This document shows, one piece after another, positions 1-7,350 of a stretch of 64,000 nucleotides of DNA (within the stretch, counting starts at the first letter, position 1; every line of letters begins with the position of its first letter). The translations under genes and the position numbers were made by a program. The DNA is taken from the NCBI GenBank assembly GCA_902476265.1, contig CABSCP010000006.1, forward strand, positions 1 through 64,000, in the 5' to 3' direction. The notes below the pieces were generated by a model. The model worked only from the letters and a program-made list of their open reading frames with translations. It did no database searches and had not been told where the DNA came from. This stretch comes from an uncultured Lachnospiraceae bacterium. GTDB taxonomy: Bacteria; Bacillota; Clostridia; Lachnospirales; Lachnospiraceae.

Positions 1-146
1 CGGTGCAGTATCGTGATATCGGGATTACCGCAGAAGATTCTGTCATCGCATTGTCTACCTGTGCGGAAGCGGAAACGAATGGCCGGGTAATTGTGTTTGG
101 ACGGCTGGATGAGACCATCCGGACGCAAGAAGGAGGTAGTGAATAA
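1..146 (+). CDS. srtB: class B sortase, C-terminal end (partial)
   Basis: Only the last 47 or so codons are present; complete codons begin at base 3 and the stop is TAA at 144-146. Visible is the sortase active-site strand, ALSTC with its catalytic Cys, followed after a short loop by NGRVIVFGRL, which carries the catalytic Arg. This Cys-to-Arg spacing is typical of class B sortases, membrane-anchored transpeptidases that join surface proteins to the cell wall. The stop codon lies just after the AGGAGG of the next gene, so the two are translationally close and probably one operon. The neighbour is a pilin-like protein with a sorting tail, its likely substrate. Class B is favoured over other classes, but the N-terminal part is outside the window. 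Confidence 0.75.
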   Translation, partial: VQYRDIGITAEDSVIALSTCAEAETNGRVIVFGRLDETIRTQEGGSE

Positions 147-147
147 C

Positions 148-882
148 ATGAGACAAATTGTGCGGCAATTTTATAAGATATTGCTCGTTCCGCTGCTTGG
201 CGTCATTCTGTTGTTCCCGGTGCAGACAGCTGCGGCTGAAGGATATTCCTGTGATATTACCATTCCGGTAGAGGTTACCGTCACCGGAAATGATATTCCG
301 TCGGGAAACGAGTATGAGGTTTTTTTGGAGCCGACACAAGACGGACTGCCGATGCCGGATGCAGCCAGCGCTGTCATTACAGATAAGGGAAAAGCGGCCA
401 TCGGACCGATCCGTTATACGGCTCCGGGCGACTATAAATACAGACTGTATCTGAAAGCGGCACAGAAGGAGAATTTTACTTACGATCATACGGTTTATAC
501 GCTCACTGTGCGTGTGACCAATAAAAAGGGCGGCGGACTTGAGGCAATATTCTGGGTGAACAAGGAAGAGGCCGGAAAATCAGCTGATATCCTTTTTACA
601 AACAGCTATGCGAAGCCCAGTGTGCCCGGAGGAGAACCGGAAGAACCGGGGACGCCGCAGGAACCTCAGGAGCCAGAAGATAATCCTGTGCGCTCCATTC
701 TCACGGGTGTTCTTGGCGCACGGGTGAATCCGCCATTGATTGAAATTCCCCAGGCCGGTGTCCTGGGACAGAGAAGAGGCGCTCAGACCGGTGACGATAC
801 ACAGATGATGGTATGGATCCTGCTTGCGATTTCAGCGGCAGCGGCCGGAGGTCTGGTTCTGGCGAGAAAGAAAAAAAGATAA
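148..882 (+). CDS. pilin-like surface protein with Spy0128/FctA isopeptide domain and sortase tail
   Basis: The ATG at 148 is chosen because AAGGAGG lies about 11 bases upstream; an in-frame ATG at 91 lies inside the sortase gene. The 244-residue product has an N-terminal signal peptide (hydrophobic stretch ending in AAAEG near residue 30). A domain of about 120 residues follows with strands such as TIPVEVTVTG and YTLTVRVTN, matching the streptococcal pilin isopeptide-linkage (Spy0128/FctA) fold. A Pro/Glu-rich linker leads to a C-terminal sorting region: AQTGDD, a 20-residue hydrophobic segment and the basic tail RKKKR. Two VLGxR motifs (about residues 188 and 205) lie just before the sorting motif. 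It is probably anchored by the adjacent sortase. The isopeptide bond itself is inferred from the family. Confidence 0.82.
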   Translation: MRQIVRQFYKILLVPLLGVILLFPVQTAAAEGYSCDITIPVEVTVTGNDIPSGNEYEVFLEPTQDGLPMPDAASAVITDKGKAAIGPIRYTAPGDYKYRLYLKAAQKENFTYDHTVYTLTVRVTNKKGGGLEAIFWVNKEEAGKSADILFTNSYAKPSVPGGEPEEPGTPQEPQEPEDNPVRSILTGVLGARVNPPLIEIPQAGVLGQRRGAQTGDDTQMMVWILLAISAAAAGGLVLARKKKR

Positions 883-893
883 GAGATAGTTCA

Positions 894-929
894 TAGCGTG
901 CGGCACAAAAAGCCGCACGCTATTTTTTT
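894..929 (+). terminator. rho-independent terminator after pilin gene
   Basis: An 11-bp perfect stem (894-904 with 912-922, TAGCGTGCGGC and its complement) with a 7-base loop is followed by a run of seven T. It closes the sortase/pilin operon. Confidence 0.92.
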
Positions 930-937
930 CGGAATGC

Positions 938-966
938 TTGATTTCTTCCAAAGGTCTGGATACAAT
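938..966 (+). promoter_or_regulatory. sigma-A type promoter for fkp
   Basis: TTGATT (938-943), a 17-bp spacer and TACAAT (961-966) lie about 35 bases before the TTG start of the fucokinase gene and just after the preceding terminator. Confidence 0.6.
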
Positions 967-1000
967 GGAAATGAAGAAAACAGGATAGGGGGAACCACCT

Positions 1001-4000
1001 TTGAACTACAAAAAGATGAAAAATCTTTTCCTTCGGCAGTCTTATCTGGATTCCTGGGAGGATTATGAGAACAGTATCAGAAAGCCCAGCTTTATCAAAT
1101 GGGATTATTTGATTTTGACGGCTTCCAATGAGGAGCAGGCGCGCACCTACCGGGAGCAGATCGATTACCGGTTAAAACGGGGGCTTTTGCCGGAAAGTAC
1201 GCATTATGCGGTGCTGCCTGACCCGGAGGGGAAGCGGGTGGGGTCCGGCGGGGCCACGTTTCATGTGTTGAAATATATTGCGGAACAGGAACTTTTAAAG
1301 GGATCAAAGCAGCCTTTTTCCAATCAACGGATTCTGGTGATCCATTCCGGAGGAGACAGCAAGCGGGTGCCCCAGTATTCCGCCTGCGGCAAGCTTTTTT
1401 CACCGGTTCCGAGAGAACTGCCAAACGGGTTTGCATCCACCCTGTTCGATGAATTTGTGATCGGCATGTCAGGTGTGCCTTCCCGGATTCCGGAAGGGAT
1501 GCTGGTGCTGTCCGGGGATGTGCTGCTTTTATTCAATCCGCTGCAGATCGATTTCAATTATCATGGGGCGGCGGCCATCTCCATGAAAGAGAAAGCGGAG
1601 ACCGGTAAGGATCACGGTGTTTTCTTAAATGACGGACAGGATTATGTGGGACAGTTTTTACATAAACAGAGTGAAGATACGCTGCGCGCCCTGGGGGCGG
1701 TCAACAGCCACGGGGACGTGGATCTGGATACCGGAGCGGTAATCATGGATACAGAGCTTCTACAGGCTTTATACGGGCTGATCAGCACGCAGAACCGGCC
1801 GGATGAAGAAAAATTCAGGGAATTTGTAAATGAAGAGGCGCGGATCAGCTTTTACGGGGATTTCCTGTATCCGCTGGCGAAGGCCGCTACGCTGGAACAG
1901 TATTATCAGGAAGCGGCGGAAGGTTCGATCAATGAAAAGCTCCTTTCCTGCAGAGGAAAAATATGGGAAGCGCTTTCTCCTTTTTCCATGAAGCTGATCT
2001 GCCTTTCTCCGGCGGAATTTATCCATTTCGGGACCACAACGGAACTTTTGTCCCTGGTGACTTCAGAGGTGGAGGACTATGAATTTTTAAACTGGAAAAA
2101 ACAGGTTCTCACGACAGCGCCTGCGGGTGCCGGATATGCCGCCCACAACAGTTATGTGGGAAAGCGGGCGAAGGTGGAAGAGGGCGTTTATCTGGAGGAC
2201 GCCTATGTTTTGGATGAATCAAGAGTGGGCAGGGGAAGTCTGGTTTCCAATGTGAAACTGCGCAGTGTGACGGTGCCGGAAGGAGTTGTGCTCCACGGTT
2301 TAAGACTTTTGGACGGAAAATTTGTAGTCCGCATTTACGGGACAGAGGATAATCCCAAAGGCAGGCTGGAAAATAATGCCGTCTTTCTGGGAGACGGAAT
2401 CGGCGCATTTTTAGAGAAAAACGGGCTGCAGCCGGAAACGGTCTGGGACGGAGAGCGGGATATCTGGCGGGCACGGCTTTATCCGGCGGCGGACACCATG
2501 GAAGAAGCGGTGGAAATGGCGCTGCTGGTGAAAAAAATGGCCGACGGCAGAGCGTTACCCGAGGAAATCGAAAGGTGGAAGCGGGCGGACAGGCTGAGCC
2601 TGTGTTCCAGTTTTAACAACGCCGATGCCCTGTTTGCAGGAAAATGGCAGCAGGAGCTGGAAAGCCGTATTTTAGCCAGCAAATTTGTCTGGCAGCTGGA
2701 AGCGGGAGAATATTACAAAGAAGCTTTAAAAACGTTCGGGGCCCACGGGATTGGCGAAGATATTTTTGACATGCTCACAGAGGATGCCCGGGAAGCGGAT
2801 TTTTCCCTGAAAATAAGGATTTATTATGCCCTTGCTCAGTATATGAAGGAAAAGCGGATCCGCTTTGGGCAGAGAGGTTATGACAGCCTGGAAAGCCTGT
2901 GCTTTGGGACGATCCGGCAGACAATTTACGACAATGCGGCGGCGAAACTGCCGTCCCCGGCGGATTACAGAATCTGTTGTGACGAAGTGAATGTGGAACT
3001 TCCTGTGCGCGTAAACTGGGGAGGCGGCTGGACGGATACCCCCCCGCACTGCATTGAGAAAGGCGGCGTGGTGCTGAATGCGGCCCTGAAATTAAACGGG
3101 ATCTGTCCGATCCAGATTCAGGTGAAGCGGCTGGATGCGTTTCATGTGGAGTTTGCCAGCGCCGACATCGGGGTATCCGGCAGCGTGGAAACGGTGGAGG
3201 AAATTCAGGACTGTCATAATCCTTATGATTCCTTCGCCCTGCATAAGGCTGCGCTGATCGCCTGCGGAATCATTCCGTTAAAGGAAAGCGCCGACCTGAA
3301 AGAAATCTGTAAAAGGCTGGGCGGAGGGATCCGGCTGACCACCAGAGTGGTGGGAGTTCCCCAGGGCTCCGGGCTAGGTACCAGCAGCATTCTGTCGGGG
3401 GCCTGTGTGAAAGGGATCTTCCGCTTTCTGGGAAGGGAAGTTTCTGATGCGGATATTTATGAGATTGTTCTTTGCATGGAGCAGATCATGAGCACCGGAG
3501 GCGGCTGGCAGGATCAGGTGGGCGGCCTGACGCCGGGAATTAAATTCATCACCACAAAGCCGGGGATCGATCAGAAAATCCATGTGGAACAGGTGGAAAT
3601 CGGAGAAGAGACAAAGGCTGAGCTGCAGGAGCGTTTCGCCCTGATTTATACCGGACAGAGACGGCTGGCCAGAAACCTTCTGCGGGATGTGGTCGGCGGT
3701 TATCTGGGCAGCCGTCCGGCCTCTATTGAATCGCTGGAAAAAATGCAGTCTCTGGCAGTGCTGATGCGTTTTGCACTGGAACGGGGGAAGGTGGATGCTT
3801 TTGCACAGCTGTTAAATGAGCACTGGGAACTTTCCAGACAGCTGGATGCAGGCTGTACCAATACCTGTATCGAACAGATTTTCATGGCCTGTGAGGATAT
3901 GATCGACGGCCGGTTTATTGCAGGCGCGGGCGGAGGCGGTTTCCTGCAGGTGATCTTAAAAAAGGGAATGACCAAAGACATGCTGAGAGAAAGACTTCAT

Positions 4001-4051
4001 GAGATTTTCCAGGAGAGCGGCGTAGACGTCTGGGACAGCGAATTTATTTAA
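1001..4051 (+). CDS. fkp: bifunctional L-fucokinase / GDP-L-fucose pyrophosphorylase
   Basis: This 1016-residue protein would phosphorylate L-fucose at C1 and then transfer GMP to give GDP-fucose (salvage pathway). The N-terminal half is a nucleotidyltransferase with GSGGATFHVL (81-90) and HSGGDSKRVP (about 116-124), followed by a left-handed-helix-like region. The C-terminal 350 residues are a GHMP kinase: NWGGGWTDTPP (about 672), the phosphate loop PQGSGLGTSSIL (about 786) and GAGGGGF (about 974). Length and domain order match Bacteroides-type FKP (about 950 residues). The start is TTG at 1001 after GGATAGGGGG; ATG at 1016 is an alternative. The gene has its own promoter and terminator. No fucose isomerase or aldolase is adjacent, so a role in surface fucosylation is inferred. 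Another 6-deoxy or related sugar as substrate cannot be excluded. Confidence 0.85.
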   Translation: MNYKKMKNLFLRQSYLDSWEDYENSIRKPSFIKWDYLILTASNEEQARTYREQIDYRLKRGLLPESTHYAVLPDPEGKRVGSGGATFHVLKYIAEQELLKGSKQPFSNQRILVIHSGGDSKRVPQYSACGKLFSPVPRELPNGFASTLFDEFVIGMSGVPSRIPEGMLVLSGDVLLLFNPLQIDFNYHGAAAISMKEKAETGKDHGVFLNDGQDYVGQFLHKQSEDTLRALGAVNSHGDVDLDTGAVIMDTELLQALYGLISTQNRPDEEKFREFVNEEARISFYGDFLYPLAKAATLEQYYQEAAEGSINEKLLSCRGKIWEALSPFSMKLICLSPAEFIHFGTTTELLSLVTSEVEDYEFLNWKKQVLTTAPAGAGYAAHNSYVGKRAKVEEGVYLEDAYVLDESRVGRGSLVSNVKLRSVTVPEGVVLHGLRLLDGKFVVRIYGTEDNPKGRLENNAVFLGDGIGAFLEKNGLQPETVWDGERDIWRARLYPAADTMEEAVEMALLVKKMADGRALPEEIERWKRADRLSLCSSFNNADALFAGKWQQELESRILASKFVWQLEAGEYYKEALKTFGAHGIGEDIFDMLTEDAREADFSLKIRIYYALAQYMKEKRIRFGQRGYDSLESLCFGTIRQTIYDNAAAKLPSPADYRICCDEVNVELPVRVNWGGGWTDTPPHCIEKGGVVLNAALKLNGICPIQIQVKRLDAFHVEFASADIGVSGSVETVEEIQDCHNPYDSFALHKAALIACGIIPLKESADLKEICKRLGGGIRLTTRVVGVPQGSGLGTSSILSGACVKGIFRFLGREVSDADIYEIVLCMEQIMSTGGGWQDQVGGLTPGIKFITTKPGIDQKIHVEQVEIGEETKAELQERFALIYTGQRRLARNLLRDVVGGYLGSRPASIESLEKMQSLAVLMRFALERGKVDAFAQLLNEHWELSRQLDAGCTNTCIEQIFMACEDMIDGRFIAGAGGGGFLQVILKKGMTKDMLRERLHEIFQESGVDVWDSEFI

Positions 4052-4058
4052 AATAGAA

Positions 4059-4125
4059 TCAGGTGTCACAGCCTTCCTGACGGGCCGGTGTCGGGAGGAA
4101 GGCTGCGGCACCTGAAACATTTTAA
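4059..4125. terminator. long bidirectional hairpin between fkp and kdgK
   Basis: An imperfect stem pairs TCAGGTG (4059-4065) with CACCTGA (4109-4115) and continues through CAGCCTTCCT / AGGAAGGCTG. It is followed by a weak T-rich run on both strands and lies between convergent genes. Confidence 0.65.
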
Positions 4126-4155
4126 ACCAAAAGCGGAGAAAATGAGGGGCGTCGG

Positions 4156-5244
4156 TTACCGTTTGATATCATAGTTCATGTTCATCAGGTTCCGAATGCT
4201 GTCCACGTCGTCGGTGATGTTGGCATCGCCGTGGATGGTGTGTTTGATGGCGCTGCTTGCCACCGCAAAATTGATCATGTCCATAGGGCGGTAATTGTGG
4301 ATCATGGCGTAGATCAGGCCTGCCGCAAAGGCGTCGCCGCCGCCCACCCGGTCCAGAATGTTGAAGGTGAACAGCTTGCTTTCAAAGGTGTGGCCCTGAT
4401 ACCACATGAATGCCTTCAGACTGTTTTCACTGCCGCTGTGGGCATAACGGACGTGCCGGGCGATGCATTTTAAATCAGGGTAGCGGGCTGTGAAAGCCTG
4501 GAAGATTTCATCCTGCTGCTCATAGCTGGGCTGCAGCGGCACGCCGTCTTTATAGTCGCCTTTTGTATGGTCGTTTTCATCCTTCCATAAATGATAAGGT
4601 TCTATGCCGAGGAGCACATCCACATAGGGCAGGCACAGCGTGCAGAAGTCCCGGGCTTCTTCCCAGCTCCAGAGAGCACTGCGGAAATTGCCGTCAAAAC
4701 TCACAGTCAATCCTTTTTCTTTCGCTTTAACGAGGCTGTTTAAAATCAGCTGCCTGCAGCTGTCTGAAAGGGCAGGGGTGATGCCGCTGACATGCAGCCA
4801 GTCATAGCCTTCCAAAAGGCTGTCCAGGTCCACTTTCCCGAAATCAAATTCCGAAAAAGCGCTGTGTTTGCGGTCATAGGTGACTTTGCTGGCCCGGATG
4901 CCGTATCCGGTTTCCAGATAGTAGGTGCCCAGACGGTGAGTGGGCGTTTCCTGTGGCGTGCTCAAAATCATGGGCGTACAGTGCACGTCATTGCTGCGCA
5001 GCATACGGATGGCGCTTTTTCCCAGACTATTGTTGGGCACGACGGAAAAAAAAGTGCTGTCCACACCCAGATTTGCCAGGGCCAGCGCAATATTGGCCTC
5101 GCTGCCGCCGTAGTTGGCCTCAAAGCTGTTGGCCATCCGGATTTTTTCATAGTTGGGCGGAGAAAGCCGTAGCATGATTTCCCCGATTGCCAAAAACTTT
5201 GCAGGACTGTCGCTGTTTCTCAGTAAAGGATTGTAATGTTCCAT
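4156..5244 (-). CDS. kdgK: PfkB-family sugar kinase, probable 2-keto-3-deoxygluconate kinase
   Basis: The 362-residue product belongs to the ribokinase/PfkB family. The N-terminal half has NYGGSEANIALALANLG, the substrate-lid signature, and the C-terminal half has DRVGGGDAFAAGL with the catalytic Asp. The combination of an early GEIMLRLSPP and the YYLETG segment resembles KDG kinases, which convert 2-keto-3-deoxygluconate to KDPG in uronate catabolism. The start at 5244 is chosen over upstream in-frame ATGs because GGGAGG lies 7 bases before it. It is divergent from the glycan-utilisation genes at 5.5-17 kb, which include a heparinase II/III-like lyase; that supports a uronate role. Substrate assignment is inference; fructokinase is the main alternative. 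Confidence 0.72.
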   Translation of the reverse strand: MEHYNPLLRNSDSPAKFLAIGEIMLRLSPPNYEKIRMANSFEANYGGSEANIALALANLGVDSTFFSVVPNNSLGKSAIRMLRSNDVHCTPMILSTPQETPTHRLGTYYLETGYGIRASKVTYDRKHSAFSEFDFGKVDLDSLLEGYDWLHVSGITPALSDSCRQLILNSLVKAKEKGLTVSFDGNFRSALWSWEEARDFCTLCLPYVDVLLGIEPYHLWKDENDHTKGDYKDGVPLQPSYEQQDEIFQAFTARYPDLKCIARHVRYAHSGSENSLKAFMWYQGHTFESKLFTFNILDRVGGGDAFAAGLIYAMIHNYRPMDMINFAVASSAIKHTIHGDANITDDVDSIRNLMNMNYDIKR

Positions 5245-5382
5245 ACGCATACCTCCCACACGTCGCAGGCCTGCCTGCGATACGCAATGAATCCGCTGCC
5301 CGGAAGGAAAGAGCCGGGCTTTATTTGATTGGCTTGTTTTCTTATATTATACCGGATGGAGGAGGGGAAAGAAAGGATTTTG

Positions 5383-5411
5383 TTTTCTCTTTCCTGATCC
5401 GGTGGTATAAT
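5383..5411 (+). promoter_or_regulatory. extended -10 promoter of glycan locus (divergent from kdgK)
   Basis: TATAAT at 5406-5411 is preceded by TGG (extended -10) and a poor T-rich -35. On the opposite strand a second TATAAT (5346-5351, reading toward kdgK) suggests back-to-back promoters in this intergenic space. Confidence 0.5.
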
Positions 5412-5480
5412 GCATCTTAGCACGAAAAGTTTATGCCCCGCCAAAAATGGGGGAAAGGATTGGGAGACGGGAGAGGAATC

Positions 5481-7331
5481 ATGAATGTCATATTTTCAAA
5501 TGATAAGTATGGAATGAACTGGTTCAGACCGGATTATGAGTATGCCAAGGTCAGCTGTACAGAGGGACTGGAATGCAAGGCAGAGACAAAAAAGGAAGGG
5601 GATGTTTACCGCACAAAGTTTGTGTTTACGAACTGCAGCGATAAGCCTGTTTTTACGGATACGGACAGCATCGGCATCCGTTTTCCTTTGGAGGACCGGT
5701 ATGACGGCAGCGATGTCTGCATTACCAGCCGGTGTCACGGACATATTTTCTGCGGCAAAAATGTCAGCTATGTGATGGCACTGCGCATGGGAGGGGAGGC
5801 GCCTCATCTGGGCATGGCGCTCACCAAAGGGAGTCTGGAGAGTTACAGTGTGGAGCGGGATCCGGAAAAATCCAGCAATGACAGGGGCTGTTTTATTCTG
5901 CATCCCTCTCCCATGGAACTGTGCCCGGGAGAATCCACAGTGCTGGAATGGGTGATTTTCCCCCATCAGGGAAAAGAAGATTTTGAAAAGAAGCTGGCGG
6001 TTTATTCCGATTACATAGAGGTGAAGGCGGAGCGGTACGTGGTATTTTCCGGGGAGAAAAACAGAATATGGATCAGACCTCATTTTCCGGCAAAAACCGT
6101 ATGGGTGGATGGAAAGCGGCTGGAGCCTGATGAAACAGGCGCGTATGTGCTGGAATATACCACCAAAGAATGCGGGGAACAGGTCTTTTGTGTGAAAGCC
6201 GGAGAGCGGCAGACCCGGTGTAGAATTTTGGTGCAGGAGCCATTGGAAAAGCTGGCGGCACGGCGGGAACGTTTCATTGTGGAAAAGCAGCAGTATGAAG
6301 GGAAGGCGGACAGTCTGCGGGGGGCTTATCTGGCTTACGATAATGAGGAAAAGCATCCTGTTTACCGCAGAGAATATGATTATAACGGCGGCCGGGAACG
6401 CGTGGGGATGGGGCTGTTTCTCCTCCGTCTCCTGCAGGGGGCCTGCCGGGAGGAAGAGAAAAAGAGACTGGAAGAGAGTCTGGAACGCTATACGGCCTAT
6501 CTGAAACGGGAAATTGTGCATGTGGATACGGGAGAAGTGTGCAACGATTTCGGGATGGATAACCGGTATCTGCGTCTGTACAATTTCACATGGTATGCCA
6601 CTTTTTTCACCGAACGCTATCAGCTCTACGCAAGGAAAGAGGATCTGGAAACCGCATGCCGCATTCTGGAGGATTTTTACAGCCGGGGAGGCGCAGGCTT
6701 TTATCCCATTGAGCTGCCCGTACTTTCTCTGAACCGGGCTTTGAAGAAAGCGGGAATGGAGGAGGAACGGCGCCGGATGTATGCCCGCTTCACAGCCCAT
6801 GGGGACCGGCTTTTGGAAATCGGGCTGCATTATCCTTCTCATGAGGTGAACTATGAGCAGAGCATCGTCGCGCCGGCGGCAAATATTCTGCTCCAGACAG
6901 CGCTTCTGACCGGAGAGGAAAAGTATCTGGAAGGCGGGAGGCGGCAGCTGGCCGTGCTGGAACAGTTTAACGGCATCCAGCCGGATTATCATTTATACGA
7001 AACCGCAGTGCGCCATTGGGACGGCTACTGGTTTGGAAAAAGAAGGCTGTATGGTGACACCTTTCCCCACTACTGGAGCGCCCTGACAGGAAACGTCTAC
7101 CTGCTGTACGCAAAAGCTTCCGGAGATCTGTCCTATTTAAAGAAAGCCCGGGATTCCCTGCGGGGCGTGCTGCCCCTGTTTTTCGGGGACGGGACAGCGT
7201 CCAGCGCCTATGTATTCCCTCATCGGGTAAACGGGGTGCGGGCGGCGTATTATGACCCTTATGCAAATGATCAGGATTGGGGGCTGTATTTTGCGGTCCG
7301 CTTTGAACAGGAACTGGGAAGAAACTTGTAA
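5481..7331 (+). CDS. unrecognised carbohydrate-active protein, beta domain plus probable alpha/alpha toroid
   Basis: I do not recognise a named family for this 616-residue protein. The start at 5481 follows GAGAGG. The first 250 residues look beta-rich, with many aromatic and charged strands (for example TKFVFTN and IGIRFPLEDRYDG). From about residue 280 the sequence becomes helical, with conserved-looking aromatic and polar clusters: YDYNGGRERVGMGL, DFGMDNRYLRLYNFTWYA, HYPSHEVNYEQSIVAPA and ETAVRHWDGYWFGKRRLYGD. This fits an (alpha/alpha) toroid as found in polysaccharide lyases and six-hairpin glycosidases. It has no signal peptide, so it would act in the cytoplasm. It heads a unit with the AraC regulator at 7351 (19-base gap) and lies near a heparinase-like lyase, GH3 and KDG kinase. 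A lyase or glycuronidase role is inferred from context only. Confidence 0.6.
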   Translation: MNVIFSNDKYGMNWFRPDYEYAKVSCTEGLECKAETKKEGDVYRTKFVFTNCSDKPVFTDTDSIGIRFPLEDRYDGSDVCITSRCHGHIFCGKNVSYVMALRMGGEAPHLGMALTKGSLESYSVERDPEKSSNDRGCFILHPSPMELCPGESTVLEWVIFPHQGKEDFEKKLAVYSDYIEVKAERYVVFSGEKNRIWIRPHFPAKTVWVDGKRLEPDETGAYVLEYTTKECGEQVFCVKAGERQTRCRILVQEPLEKLAARRERFIVEKQQYEGKADSLRGAYLAYDNEEKHPVYRREYDYNGGRERVGMGLFLLRLLQGACREEEKKRLEESLERYTAYLKREIVHVDTGEVCNDFGMDNRYLRLYNFTWYATFFTERYQLYARKEDLETACRILEDFYSRGGAGFYPIELPVLSLNRALKKAGMEEERRRMYARFTAHGDRLLEIGLHYPSHEVNYEQSIVAPAANILLQTALLTGEEKYLEGGRRQLAVLEQFNGIQPDYHLYETAVRHWDGYWFGKRRLYGDTFPHYWSALTGNVYLLYAKASGDLSYLKKARDSLRGVLPLFFGDGTASSAYVFPHRVNGVRAAYYDPYANDQDWGLYFAVRFEQELGRNL

Positions 7332-7350
7332 AAGAAGGAGCAGTTTTACC

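Noticed and set aside
5496..6992. Long open frame of about 500 codons on the minus strand
   Set aside because: It is antisense to the clear plus-strand gene at 5481-7331, has no ribosome binding site and a low-complexity His/Phe/Arg-rich composition typical of a shadow frame.
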